Made by a program: the position numbers and the translations under genes. From assembly GCF_016031635.1 (NCBI RefSeq), contig NZ_JACEGD010000007.1, positions 62,001-126,000 of the forward strand: a stretch of DNA of 64,000 bases. The letters are read 5' to 3'. The DNA comes from Bradyrhizobium diversitatis. Lineage in GTDB: Bacteria > Pseudomonadota > Alphaproteobacteria > Rhizobiales > Xanthobacteraceae. A model generated the notes under the pieces. The model did not search any database, was not told the origin of the DNA, and saw nothing but the letters and a program-made list of their open reading frames with translations. Shown here in pieces: positions 7,752 through 16,408 of this stretch. The first letter of the stretch is position 1, and each line of letters begins with the position of its first letter.

Positions 7752-9431
7752 CTATGCGCCTCGAATGTCGGCTACGAGGCGTTCAACGTCGACAAGCAAG
7801 CCTGCAGACTGATTGCTGAGTTCTTCGGCCGAACGGGACACAAGTTGCGCCGCTGCGCCGGTTTCGCTTGCCATTCGATTGACGCGAACGATGTTATCCG
7901 AGACCTGGTTAGTGCCGCGGGCAGCCTCCTGTATGTTGCGGGCGATCTGGCCAGTCGCGAGGCCCTGCTGCTGAATGGCCGCGGCGATGGCCACTGTGAT
8001 CTCGTTGATCGAGACGATCGTGCTACCGATACCCTCGATGGCCTCGACCGCCTCCGCGGTCGCGCCTTGCATGGCTTGTATCTGCGCGGAGATTGCCTCA
8101 GTCGCCTTCGCTGTTTGGCCTGCGAGCGACTTTACCTCGTTGGCCACCACTGCGAAGCCGCTACCAGCGTCTCCAGCACGCGCGGCCTCTATGGTTGCGT
8201 TGAGAGCCAGAAGATCGGTCTGACCGGCAATATTGGTGATCAATTTCACCACATCGCCGATCTTCTGGGCCGCGGCCGACAACCCGTGCACAACCTCGTT
8301 CGTGCGTTTGGCTTCATCCATGGCCTGCGAAGCAATCGTTGTCGATTGATCCACTTGGCGACCGATCTCATGGACGGATGCGGAAAGCTGCTCCGTTGCG
8401 GCAGCGACTGTCTGCACATTGGCGGAGGTCTGCTCTGCGGCCACCGCGACGGTCGTCGCCTGTCTGGTCGCCTCCTCCGAGGACGTCGACATGCGTTGCG
8501 AGGTCATGTGCATTTCGCGCGCAGCCTTGGCAAGCGTATCGAGAGATCTCCTGACCTCGCTTTCGAATTCGTCGGCCATCTTGGTGATGAACTGCCTCTT
8601 CTCAGCTTCGCTCTGCTGCCTCAACTCAGCCTGAGCGTGGCGCAAACGAATGGTCTCGGTCATGCTCTCCTTGAAGACTTGGACGGATCTGGCCATCGCG
8701 CCAATCTCGTCCTTTCTGTCTTGCGCGGGAATTGTTACCTCGGTCCCTCCGTTCGAGAGCTCGAGCATCGCCGTCGTCATTCCCGCGATAGGGTTGGCTA
8801 CGTTGCGGCTGATCAGGAGGGATACTCCGGTCACGAGCACGAGAATGAAGAAAACGATCCCTCCCAGGCGGCGCGCTTCGGTCCAGAAGATTTGATCGAT
8901 ATCGTCGATATAGAGGGCGCTGGTCAGAACCCAACCGTATATCGGGACTTCAGTGGCATAAGTCAGGGTCTGCACCGGATCGCTGCCGCCGGGGCGCGGG
9001 AAGCTGAAAGTGACGAAGCCGCCGCCGCGAGCAGCGGCTGCAACTGCTTCGCGAAAGAAGTAGACGCCGTTTGCATCTTTCGTTTGCGTCATATCTTTGC
9101 CCTCGACAGCTTGCTTGGGATGCACTTCGAGGATTCCTTCTTTGGTCGCGGCATAGAAGGCATTGTCCTTGTCGTAGCGCAGCAGGCGAAGCAGCGCCCT
9201 CGATCGTTCACGCGCCTCCAGTTCTGACAGGCCGGCTTTGCGCCCGGCTTGGTAGTCGGCTTCGATCGCCGTACGAGCCAGCAGGACCAACTCCTTCACC
9301 TTTGCCTTTCTATCCTCGAGTAGAGTATCCTTCAGGGTGGACAGCCCGATGCCGGCGGTGCCGACCATTCCGAGAATAGACAACAAGACGACAATCAAGA
9401 GTTTGGTGGAAATGCGAAGAGATCCGAACAT
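7752..9431 (-). CDS. Methyl-accepting chemotaxis protein with a single cache sensor domain
   Basis: About 559 residues from the ATG at 9431 (MFGSLRISTKLLIVVLLSI). A first membrane segment is followed by a periplasmic sCache-like domain (about 30-190, with NAFYAATKEGILEVHP), a second membrane segment (about 195-215), a HAMP linker and a long cytoplasmic coiled-coil signalling domain. The highly conserved hairpin tip reads ALNATIEAARAGDAGSGFAV. It should sense a small organic ligand and signal to CheA. A 22-residue N-terminal extension to 9497 is possible but lacks family support. Confidence 0.9.
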   Translation of the reverse strand: MFGSLRISTKLLIVVLLSILGMVGTAGIGLSTLKDTLLEDRKAKVKELVLLARTAIEADYQAGRKAGLSELEARERSRALLRLLRYDKDNAFYAATKEGILEVHPKQAVEGKDMTQTKDANGVYFFREAVAAAARGGGFVTFSFPRPGGSDPVQTLTYATEVPIYGWVLTSALYIDDIDQIFWTEARRLGGIVFFILVLVTGVSLLISRNVANPIAGMTTAMLELSNGGTEVTIPAQDRKDEIGAMARSVQVFKESMTETIRLRHAQAELRQQSEAEKRQFITKMADEFESEVRRSLDTLAKAAREMHMTSQRMSTSSEEATRQATTVAVAAEQTSANVQTVAAATEQLSASVHEIGRQVDQSTTIASQAMDEAKRTNEVVHGLSAAAQKIGDVVKLITNIAGQTDLLALNATIEAARAGDAGSGFAVVANEVKSLAGQTAKATEAISAQIQAMQGATAEAVEAIEGIGSTIVSINEITVAIAAAIQQQGLATGQIARNIQEAARGTNQVSDNIVRVNRMASETGAAAQLVSRSAEELSNQSAGLLVDVERLVADIRGA

Positions 9432-9705
9432 GTAACCATTCTTCCCGCTGGCAGAGCCGCGAGCCGGTGCGCAAGAGGTTCGCAGTCGATGTGGCATACC
9501 GTACGTTCATTCGTGCGTGACTCGAGAGCGCTGACGCTCGGCACGGGACCTGGGGAAGCTATCCAAGGAGGAAATGTACGACGATTTAGAACGCTTCACC
9601 TCGTCCACGATCGCGGCGCCATGCCGGTCAGCACGATGCGGCGGCGGGACCGCAACACATGGTTGGTTAGCTGTATATTGACCGCCGCCACCGGCTTGGC
9701 GTGAG
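9432..9705. other. 274-bp gap between chemoreceptor and solute-binding protein genes
   Basis: No full gene is seen. The only coding signal is the small ORF at 9574-9681 described separately. Confidence 0.5.
9574..9681 (+). CDS. Short ORF with a near-consensus ribosome binding site, possibly a truncated gene
   Basis: 35 codons starting MYDDLERFTSS, preceded by CCAAGGAGGAA, one of the best Shine-Dalgarno sequences in the window. The first ~15 residues look like a real N-terminus. The rest is Cys/Gly/Arg-rich and looks out of frame, so this may be the surviving start of a deleted or frameshifted gene rather than a functional microprotein. Confidence 0.3.
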   Translation: MYDDLERFTSSTIAAPCRSARCGGGTATHGWLAVY

Positions 9706-10689
9706 CTACTTCTTCAGCAGATCGTTGGTGTAGAAGTCTGTAACCGGCTTGTTCGGGTCGATGCTCTCGGTTGCGGACATCAATTTCAACGCGTCCGATA
9801 TCGTTTTGTCGCCGATCCAGCCGGCCGGCCGTCCCTTCTCGAAATTTAGCGTGGCTGAAGTTGCAACGATCTGCGCTTTTATGAGCTCGTCCGAGGGAGC
9901 CGCACTCCAGGCGCTTTTCAGCGCCGCCGTCGCTGCGGCCGGATCTGACTTGGTCAGTTCGATTGCCTCCTCGGTTGCAGAGAGGAAGCGCCTCAGCGAA
10001 TCAGACTTTTCAGCAATTCCCTTGTCGCTGACCACGACAGCCAGGCCAGGCAGGCCGAGGCCGTACTTCGGCAAGTCCAGTACCGGAAACTTTGTCCCAG
10101 TGCGATCTTCGATAAGCGGCAGATCAACGTTTGTATATACGCTGATGAGATCAACGCGCCTTTGCATGAATTGCGGAAATCTCACCTGCGGGTCGAGTTG
10201 AACCTTGTTGATCTTCTCGCAGCTTATTTTGTTGATCGTGCAGAATACGTCGAGATAGGTCGTGGCGGGGTCTCCGACCGAGATCGCAAGCGACTTGCCT
10301 TCCATCTGCGCAGGCGTCGTGACGGCTTTGTCCGGCCAGGAGATGAGAACGAATGGTGCTCGCTCTTGGTAGATCGCCGCGAGTTTGACCGGCATTCCTT
10401 TTTCGATCGCCGAAATGGCAAAGATTGCCGGAGCTATCACGACATCTTCGTTGCCGCGTACGAGGCCTCCCAGCGCGGCTTGCGCACCTGCACCTTCGCC
10501 GAGAACGACATCGATCCCCTTTTTCTGATAGAGGCCTCTCGCCTTGCCGAGGTAGAGGAAGCCATACTCACCCTTAAGCTTCCAGCTGAACCTGACGTTC
10601 ACAGTATCCAGAGCCTGCGCTGTGGTTGTCCAGAACCAGGCCGCAATCGAGACCGCAACAACCCCAAAAACTTGGCGCAGCTTCGACAT
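9706..10689 (-). CDS. ABC transporter substrate-binding protein, NitT/TauT/NMT1 type
   Basis: 327-residue periplasmic binding protein. The ATG at 10689 has GAGGAGGC just upstream. A Sec signal peptide is obvious (MSKLRQVFGVVAVSIAAWFW, then cleavage near AQALD). The mature protein has the NMT1/SsuA-type fold with VRFSWKLKGEYGFLYLGKARGL near the N-terminus and GEGAGAQAALGGLVRG. Related proteins bind nitrate, taurine, aromatic or pyrimidine ligands. No permease or ATPase genes lie beside it. It is divergent from a LysR regulator that may control it. Confidence 0.85.
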   Translation of the reverse strand: MSKLRQVFGVVAVSIAAWFWTTTAQALDTVNVRFSWKLKGEYGFLYLGKARGLYQKKGIDVVLGEGAGAQAALGGLVRGNEDVVIAPAIFAISAIEKGMPVKLAAIYQERAPFVLISWPDKAVTTPAQMEGKSLAISVGDPATTYLDVFCTINKISCEKINKVQLDPQVRFPQFMQRRVDLISVYTNVDLPLIEDRTGTKFPVLDLPKYGLGLPGLAVVVSDKGIAEKSDSLRRFLSATEEAIELTKSDPAAATAALKSAWSAAPSDELIKAQIVATSATLNFEKGRPAGWIGDKTISDALKLMSATESIDPNKPVTDFYTNDLLKK

Positions 10690-10760
10690 AAGTGCCTCCT
10701 CTTCGTCTCTGGGCAAGTGCCCGTCGAGAAACCGACCCCGTTCCCGTACTTTGATCTCGT

Positions 10761-10774
10761 ATTGTGATCACAAT
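10761..10774. promoter_or_regulatory. Palindrome in the divergent promoter region
   Basis: ATTGTGATCACAAT is a perfect 14-bp palindrome between the solute-binding protein gene and the LysR gene. It fits the T-N11-A dyad that LysR proteins bind. It also shares the TGATCA core with the palindrome at 4611, so another shared regulator is possible. Confidence 0.5.
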
Positions 10775-10912
10775 CTGGTTAATGTCAAGCTGCCTTCGGG
10801 CCCGGGGACAGGCACAAACGTCGCAGCCGGCAAATGCGCGTCGGGTACACTCGCGCCAGGGAAGGGAGCCAAGAGCTTCCTAGGCACCATGGAAACCTCG
10901 AAGAGAACACCC

Positions 10913-11836
10913 ATGCGGTTCCGGCACCTCGACATGAATCTGCTCGTCGCCCTGGACGCGATCCTGACCCATCAAAACATATCGCGGGCGGCCGAGCGAC
11001 TGCTGCTCAGCCAGTCGGCGACCAGCGGGATTCTATCAAGGTTGCGCCAGCACTTTGAAGACGAGTTGCTGGTTCGGAACGGCCGCCGAATGGCTCTCAC
11101 CCCTCTCGCAGAGGAATTGGTGGCGCCGCTTCGCGCCATCCTGACCGAAACGGAAAAGCTCCTGGCAATGCGAAATTCGTTCGACCCGGCGACCTCCGAC
11201 CGGCATTTTACAATCGCGTGCTCGGACTATGTCTGGGCAACTCTCATCGTCGATATTCTTGCCGAATTGCGCGCTGTCGCCCCCTCGGTGAACATATTCT
11301 ACCAAGGTCCAAGCACCCGGTTTTTTCGCACCGAAATCGATTTCCTGATCGTTCCGGATCGATTCATGCTGGAAGATTGTCCGTTCGCCGCCCTGCCTTC
11401 GATCAGCTACGAATGTATCGTATGGAAGGATAACGAAACTGTCGGAGACAGCTTGACGCTCGAACAGTTTCTCGAGACGCGCCATGCACAGGCCTATAGC
11501 GAGCGAGCGACGTTCATAGAGGCATGGTTCTTCAAGCAATTCGGCCGCGCTCCGCAGGCCGGGATAACGGCACCAAGCTTTACCCTGCTTCCGCAAGCGC
11601 TTATCGGGACCCAGTTCCTCGCGCTCATCCCCGCAGACCTGGCCGATCGGGCAACGGCCACATTGCCAATAAGGAAAGTGGAAGCTCCCATATCCCTCCC
11701 CCTCATGACCGACGTTCTTCAGTGGCGCATCTCGCATGAACGGGATCCCGGGCTGCAATGGCTGCGAACTCTCATCCTCGATGTCGCCCATCGACGGCGG
11801 AATTCTCGGCAGATTGGCTTTCCGGTTGCGGGGTGA
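10913..11836 (+). CDS. LysR-family regulator of the NodD-like subgroup
   Basis: 307 residues with an N-terminal winged HTH (HLDMNLLVALDAILTHQNIS, then RAAERLLLSQSATSGILSRL) and a C-terminal effector-binding domain. The MRFRHLDMNLLVALDAIL start is typical of the NodD/SyrM-like subgroup of LysR proteins, which is why I prefer 10913 over the in-frame ATG at 10889. It is divergent from the solute-binding protein gene with a perfect palindrome between them, which suggests control of that gene. It is clearly distinct from the nodD at 61697, and no nod box is seen next to it. Confidence 0.85.
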   Translation: MRFRHLDMNLLVALDAILTHQNISRAAERLLLSQSATSGILSRLRQHFEDELLVRNGRRMALTPLAEELVAPLRAILTETEKLLAMRNSFDPATSDRHFTIACSDYVWATLIVDILAELRAVAPSVNIFYQGPSTRFFRTEIDFLIVPDRFMLEDCPFAALPSISYECIVWKDNETVGDSLTLEQFLETRHAQAYSERATFIEAWFFKQFGRAPQAGITAPSFTLLPQALIGTQFLALIPADLADRATATLPIRKVEAPISLPLMTDVLQWRISHERDPGLQWLRTLILDVAHRRRNSRQIGFPVAG

Positions 11837-11951
11837 AGATGCAGGTTGCTCTCGACCAGCGGCACCTTTACGCCGAGTGCGTCACGCGATCAGGAGCCTT
11901 CTCCGAGACAAGCGCCCCTTGCAGAAATGATTCCTTCGGCTTGGCTTGCCT

Positions 11952-13367
11952 TCAGCAATCGACCACGTTGACGGCGAGGCCGCCTAGGCTCGTTTCCTTG
12001 TACTTGGTGCGCATGTCCTCCCCTGTCTGACGCATCGTCTCGACGACGGCATCGAGGGACACGTGATGTCGGCCATCCCCATGCAGCGCGAGCATCGCCG
12101 CGTTGATCGCCTTGATCGCCCCCATTGTGTTGCGTTCAATGCACGGGATCTGCACAAGGCCACCGATCGGATCACAGGTGAGACCGAGGTTATGCTCCAT
12201 GCCGATTTCGGCGGCGTTCTCAATCTGCCGGTTGGTGCCACCGAGGACGGCCACAAGACCTGCTGCCGCCATGGAGCAGGCGACACCGACCTCGCCTTGG
12301 CACCCCATTTCGGCGGCGGATATTGAAGCGTTTCGCTTGTAGAGCATACCGATCGCGGACGCCGTCAGGAGAAAAATGCGGGCTTTTGCCGGGTTCGGAT
12401 CTGGAAAGAACATCTCGGAAAATTTCAGGACCGCAGGTATGACGCCGGCAGCTCCGTTCGTGGGCGTGGTGACGACGCGCCCCCCGGCCGCATTCTCTTC
12501 ATTCACGGCGAGAGCAAAGAGGCTGACCCACTCCATCACGTGGAATGGATGGGCCGCCCCCTTTGAGGTTCCCTTCAGCTTGCTGAACAGACCTGGCGCA
12601 CGGCGCGGCACATTCAGTCCACCAGGAAGAACGCCCTCGTTGACACATCCGAGATCAATGCAGCGCATCATTGCGTCGCGAACGCGATCCAGGAATGCGT
12701 TGGTTTCAGTCTCTTCCCTGTGCGATAGCTCGTTGGCAGCAACGATTTCGGCAATCGACGAGCCGGTGCTCTCACCTATCGCGAGAAGCTCGCGCGCTGT
12801 CGTGAATGGGTACGGCTCACATCCAACGTTTCGGACTGGGGGCCTGCTCGGTTGATCGCCTTCACACACGATCGCGCCGCCCCCAACGGAATAATAGGTT
12901 TGCCGAAGGAGGACGCCCTTATCCGAATGCGCGACGAATTTCATACCATTTGAGTGCCCCGGCAGGAACTCGCCTTTGCAAAAGATCAGGTGCTTGGCCT
13001 CATCGAAGCCAATCGCATGTCGACCGCCAAGCATGACTTCAGAACGCGATCGGATCAGCCCGGCGATGATGGGTATGGCTTCAGGATCAACGGATTCTGG
13101 CAGCCACCCCGATAGTCCCAGCAGAATGGCGATGTCGGTGCGGTGACCTTTGCCGGTTAACGCGAGTGACCCGTAGAGCTCGACGACGACAGAGCGACAG
13201 CTCCGTAGATCTTGGTCCAAGCATTCGATGAATCGATGGGCCGCGCGCATCGGTCCAACGGTATGCGAGCTGGATGGGCCGATCCCGATCGTGAATAGAT
13301 CGAGTACACTGATGGGACCGGCTAGACGCTTTGGTGACAAACTGACTTGTTCGACAGTCTTGGACAT
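11952..13367 (-). CDS. sdaA: L-serine dehydratase (iron-sulfur type, single chain)
   Basis: 471 residues converting L-serine to pyruvate and ammonia. The beta-type domain at the N-terminus has GIGPSSSHTVGPMRAA. The alpha-type domain supplies the [4Fe-4S] cysteines in GCVNEGVLPGG, GCQGEVGVACSMAAAG and LTCDPIGGLVQIPC. Length is normal for fused SdaA. The ATG at 13367 is preferred over the one at 13382. It is placed behind a tandem glycine riboswitch, which makes sense because glycine can be converted to serine and drained to pyruvate. The gene stands alone next to the hydrogenase cluster. Confidence 0.93.
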   Translation of the reverse strand: MSKTVEQVSLSPKRLAGPISVLDLFTIGIGPSSSHTVGPMRAAHRFIECLDQDLRSCRSVVVELYGSLALTGKGHRTDIAILLGLSGWLPESVDPEAIPIIAGLIRSRSEVMLGGRHAIGFDEAKHLIFCKGEFLPGHSNGMKFVAHSDKGVLLRQTYYSVGGGAIVCEGDQPSRPPVRNVGCEPYPFTTARELLAIGESTGSSIAEIVAANELSHREETETNAFLDRVRDAMMRCIDLGCVNEGVLPGGLNVPRRAPGLFSKLKGTSKGAAHPFHVMEWVSLFALAVNEENAAGGRVVTTPTNGAAGVIPAVLKFSEMFFPDPNPAKARIFLLTASAIGMLYKRNASISAAEMGCQGEVGVACSMAAAGLVAVLGGTNRQIENAAEIGMEHNLGLTCDPIGGLVQIPCIERNTMGAIKAINAAMLALHGDGRHHVSLDAVVETMRQTGEDMRTKYKETSLGGLAVNVVDC

Positions 13368-13417
13368 GGGTGCGCACCTCAATCAAGTGATTGATTTCAA
13401 ATGCGCCCCATCTGTCT

Positions 13418-13560
13418 ATTTGCCTGAGAGTATTATCCCGTCGGCGGGTGCCAAGGCACCTCTTTCCAGATGTTGTTCCGTCACCCGCGGTCCTTGTTGC
13501 CTGAGAGTTTCCGGGGCGGTTGCTCCTTCGGCGTCGGCCGAAGCCGATCTCTTCCGCAAG
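13418..13560 (-). promoter_or_regulatory. Tandem glycine riboswitch upstream of sdaA
   Basis: On the minus strand the leader shows AAGAGATCGGC, GCCGAAGGAGCAA and ACTCTCAGGCAACAAG, then a second aptamer with TGGAAAGAGG and ACTCTCAGGCAAATAG. The conserved CTCTCAGGCAA occurs twice. The second aptamer ends about 50 nt before the sdaA start. It is the second glycine sensor in this window. Confidence 0.88.
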
Positions 13561-13745
13561 CGAGTCTTGGGACTCGGCCTTCTGAGTCACGACATGAATT
13601 CGTGGCTGCTCTTCTCCACTATTCCACTATGCGGCTTGGGTCAACAAGATGAAGCGAAGATGCGACGTCTTGCTGTTCCGTGGTCGTCTACGGGGTTGAC
13701 TTGCCGATGGAGGGATTTCGGCCTGGGCGCTTTGCATTGAGCCAT
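13561..13745. other. Spacer between the sdaA leader and the hypX remnant
   Basis: No coding or structural signal was recognised. It should hold the sdaA promoter, but no clear minus-35/minus-10 pair stands out. Confidence 0.4.
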
Positions 13746-13987
13746 TCAGTCTTGTCGATCGATCCGCAGTGCACAGCCGGCAACGGAGCTGCGCCAGATA
13801 TCCTCCGGGACCACCCGATTGAGGAACGGCGCGATGACGAGATCAGGCTGATGCAGCTTCACGCTTTCGCGTGTGATATCGGCATGGATGTCGAGCTCGA
13901 CCGACACCGCGTGACGTGCTCGCGAAGCTTAACATGCAGCCGCTGCGTCAGGCTGTTGGAGGAGTGCAACAGGAGCGGAATGCGCAT
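13746..13987 (-). pseudogene. hypX: hypX (hoxX) remnant: N-terminal ~70 codons with one frameshift
   Basis: Eight bases after the hypE stop, the minus strand reads MRIPLLLHSSNSLTQRLHVK, matching the start of HypX/HoxX (formyl-transferase-like domain, usually MRILLL.H.FNSLTQRL). After about 27 codons a one-base shift is needed to continue VSVELDIHADITRESVKLHQ and PDLVIAPFLNRVVPEDIW, again typical HypX. Homology stops after that Trp and the frame ends at TGA 13746. Most of the ~560-residue protein is gone. HypX is reported to supply carbon monoxide ligand for aerobic hydrogenase maturation. Its position after hypE is the ancestral one. Confidence 0.8.
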
Positions 13988-13995
13988 CTTGGGCC

Positions 13996-15036
13996 TCAAC
14001 AGATCCGGGGCAGTTGTTCGCCCGACAACCAGTCGACGATCCGGGCGCCGCCAAAGCTCGTCGCCATCTGCACGAAATGATGATCATCGGGCACCGCTTC
14101 GCCGATATCGGCGGCATCGCGACCGAGCGGATGCGCTCTCATGGCAGCCAGCACGGCTCCGGCGACATCAGGCGAGACGATCGCGACCAGCTTCCCCTCA
14201 TTGGCGACGTTGAGCGGATCGAGCCCGAGCAGCTCGCAGGCGGCCGCCACCCCCGGCTTGACCGGGATCGCCTCTTGCTGGAGGCTGAAGCCTAGTTCGG
14301 ACTGCTGGGCGATCTCGTTCAATGTCGCAGCGAGCCCGCCGCGCGTGGGATCTCGCATCAGACGGATGCCGTGGCCGCCCGCCGCTACCATCCTGGCGAC
14401 CAGATCATGCAGGGCAACCGAATCCGAGACGATCTCCGTTTCAAAGGCGAGGTTCTGGCGCTTTGACATGATGGCGACGCCGTGATCGCCGAGTGTGCCG
14501 GAGATCAGCACCCGGTCTCCGACCCTCGCATTCTCAGCGGAGAAGTCGAATCCCTCAGGCACCAGACCCACGCCCGCGGTCGAAATGAACAGGCCGTCGG
14601 CCTTGCCGCGCTCGACCACCTTGGTGTCGCCGGTGATGATATGGACGCCGGCGGATTGCGCCGCTTGGCCCATCGAGTCCGCGATCATCTTGAGGTCTGA
14701 AAACCGAAAGCCTTCCTCGATAATGAAGCTCGCAGACAGATAAAGCGGTCGGGCACCGGCCATGGCGATGTCGTTGACGGTGCCGTGCACCGCAAGCGAG
14801 CCGATGTTGCCTCCGGGAAAGAACAGCGGCGAAACCACATAGCCATCAATCGTCATCACCATGCGCCCGGCGCCGACGTCGAAGGCTGATTGATCGTTGC
14901 CGCGCGCCAGCCATTCGTTGCCGAAGGCCTCGTGGAACAGGCCCGAGATCAGTTGCGACATCGCGCGGCCGCCGGAGCCGTGGGACAGGTCGACGCAGCC
15001 GTGCTTGATGTCGACTTTGCGCCGATGAGCTTTCAT
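13996..15036 (-). CDS. hypE: Hydrogenase maturation protein HypE (carbamoyl dehydratase)
   Basis: 346 residues. HypE accepts a carbamoyl group from HypF on its C-terminal cysteine and dehydrates it to a thiocyanate, which supplies the CN ligands of the NiFe site. The essential C-terminal PRIC is intact. The PurM-like ATP domain shows HGSGGRAMSQLI near the N-terminus and GDTKVVERGKADG. The ATG at 15036 overlaps the hypD stop (ATGA), so the genes are translationally coupled. It is the last intact gene of the cluster; hypX after it is broken. Confidence 0.95.
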   Translation of the reverse strand: MKAHRRKVDIKHGCVDLSHGSGGRAMSQLISGLFHEAFGNEWLARGNDQSAFDVGAGRMVMTIDGYVVSPLFFPGGNIGSLAVHGTVNDIAMAGARPLYLSASFIIEEGFRFSDLKMIADSMGQAAQSAGVHIITGDTKVVERGKADGLFISTAGVGLVPEGFDFSAENARVGDRVLISGTLGDHGVAIMSKRQNLAFETEIVSDSVALHDLVARMVAAGGHGIRLMRDPTRGGLAATLNEIAQQSELGFSLQQEAIPVKPGVAAACELLGLDPLNVANEGKLVAIVSPDVAGAVLAAMRAHPLGRDAADIGEAVPDDHHFVQMATSFGGARIVDWLSGEQLPRIC

Positions 15037-16175
15037 GACGCGCGCTTCCGCTGACGATCGCGGAATCGCCCATAGGTCCAATGCGCGGCACATGCGCCTT
15101 CCGAGGAGACCATGCAGGATCCCATCGGGGTCTCCGGCGTGCACACCGTGCCGAACAGCTCGCAGTCGACCGGCTTCTTCACACCGCGCAGGATCGCGCC
15201 GCATTCGCAGGCCGGATTGTCGGCGACGCGCAGCTCGCTCATGGAGAAACAGATCTCCGCATCGAATCTGGCGTAGGTTTGCTTCAGCTTCAATCCGCTA
15301 TGGGGCACCAACCCGAGGCCTCGCCATTCGAACGCGTCGCGCAGCTCGAAAATATCACAGACCTCCTCCTTGGCACGCGGATTCCCACCGCGCGTTACGG
15401 CGCGGCTATATTGATTCTCCACCTCGCTCCGGTGCTCATTTACCTGACGCACCAGCATCAGAATCGCCTGCATCATGTCGAGCGGCTCGAAGCCCGAGAT
15501 CACCACCGACTTGCCGAATTCCTCGGCAAAGACCTCGTAGGGCCCGGTCCCAATGACGATGCTGACATGCGCGGGCCCAACGAAGCCGTCGATCTCGGCG
15601 CGGCCGATGCTGCGAATGTCGGGACTCTCCAAAATTTTCTGCATCGCCGGCGGCGTCAGCACGTGGTTGCAGAACACGCTGAAGTTTTCGAGCTGCTTCT
15701 TCTCGGCGTGCCGGATCATGACCGCGGTCGGCGGCGTCGTGGTCTCGAAGCCGATCGCGAAAAACACGATTTCGTGCTCGGGGCTCTCCTCCGCGATCCG
15801 GATCGCATCGACTGTGGAATAGACCATCCGGACGTCGGCACCACGTGCCTTTGCCTTCAACAGCGAGGCACCTTGCGAGCCCGGCACCCGCATCAGATCG
15901 CCATAGACGCAAAGGATCACCTCCGGCCGCTCGGCCAGCCGGATTGCCATGTCGATACGTCCCGCCGGCAGCACGCAGACGGGACAGCCGGGACCATGGA
16001 TCATCCGCACGTTTTTGGGCAACATGTCCTCCAAGCCATAGCGCGAAATCGCATGCGTATGTCCGCCGCAGAACTCCATGAAGCGGTAGGGCCTCTGCGG
16101 ATCGGCTTCAGACCGGATCGCCCTCGCCAACCCCAGCCCGATTGCCTTGTCGCGAAATTCGTCGGCATATTTCAC
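15033..16175 (-). CDS. hypD: Hydrogenase maturation protein HypD
   Basis: 380 residues. HypD is the iron-sulfur scaffold on which the Fe(CN)2CO group is assembled with HypC. The family motifs FCGGHTHAI, HGPGCPVCVLP and IGFETTTPPTA are present, and the C-terminal Cys-rich region (CECGAILRG, FGTVCTPETPMGSCMVSSEG) for the [4Fe-4S] cluster is complete. It overlaps hypC at its start and hypE at its end by 4 nt each, indicating tight co-translation. Confidence 0.96.
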   Translation of the reverse strand: MKYADEFRDKAIGLGLARAIRSEADPQRPYRFMEFCGGHTHAISRYGLEDMLPKNVRMIHGPGCPVCVLPAGRIDMAIRLAERPEVILCVYGDLMRVPGSQGASLLKAKARGADVRMVYSTVDAIRIAEESPEHEIVFFAIGFETTTPPTAVMIRHAEKKQLENFSVFCNHVLTPPAMQKILESPDIRSIGRAEIDGFVGPAHVSIVIGTGPYEVFAEEFGKSVVISGFEPLDMMQAILMLVRQVNEHRSEVENQYSRAVTRGGNPRAKEEVCDIFELRDAFEWRGLGLVPHSGLKLKQTYARFDAEICFSMSELRVADNPACECGAILRGVKKPVDCELFGTVCTPETPMGSCMVSSEGACAAHWTYGRFRDRQRKRAS

Positions 16176-16408
16176 TGCATTGCTCCCTGCCCTTCGGTGC
16201 TGAGTTCACGCATGAGCTCCAGCGTCCGCCTCGCCTCATCCGGATCGATCTTGGTCAGGGCATAGCCGACATGAATGATGATGTAGTCGCCCACGGCGAG
16301 ATCTTCGATCAGCACTACCGAAACCTCCTTGCTGACGCCGTCGACCGAGGCGACGGCCATCTCGTCGGGAAGCAGCTTTGTAACCTCCGCAGGTATGGCG
16401 AGACACAT
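16172..16408 (-). CDS. hypC: Hydrogenase assembly chaperone HypC
   Basis: 78 residues beginning MCLAIPAEV; the mature N-terminal Cys after Met removal binds iron and the hydrogenase large subunit. The OUB-like fold signature VGDYIIIHVGYALTKID is present. HypC shuttles the Fe(CN)2CO unit from HypD to HupL. A paralogue, hupF, is encoded at 23284-23580. Confidence 0.95.
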   Translation of the reverse strand: MCLAIPAEVTKLLPDEMAVASVDGVSKEVSVVLIEDLAVGDYIIIHVGYALTKIDPDEARRTLELMRELSTEGQGAMQ

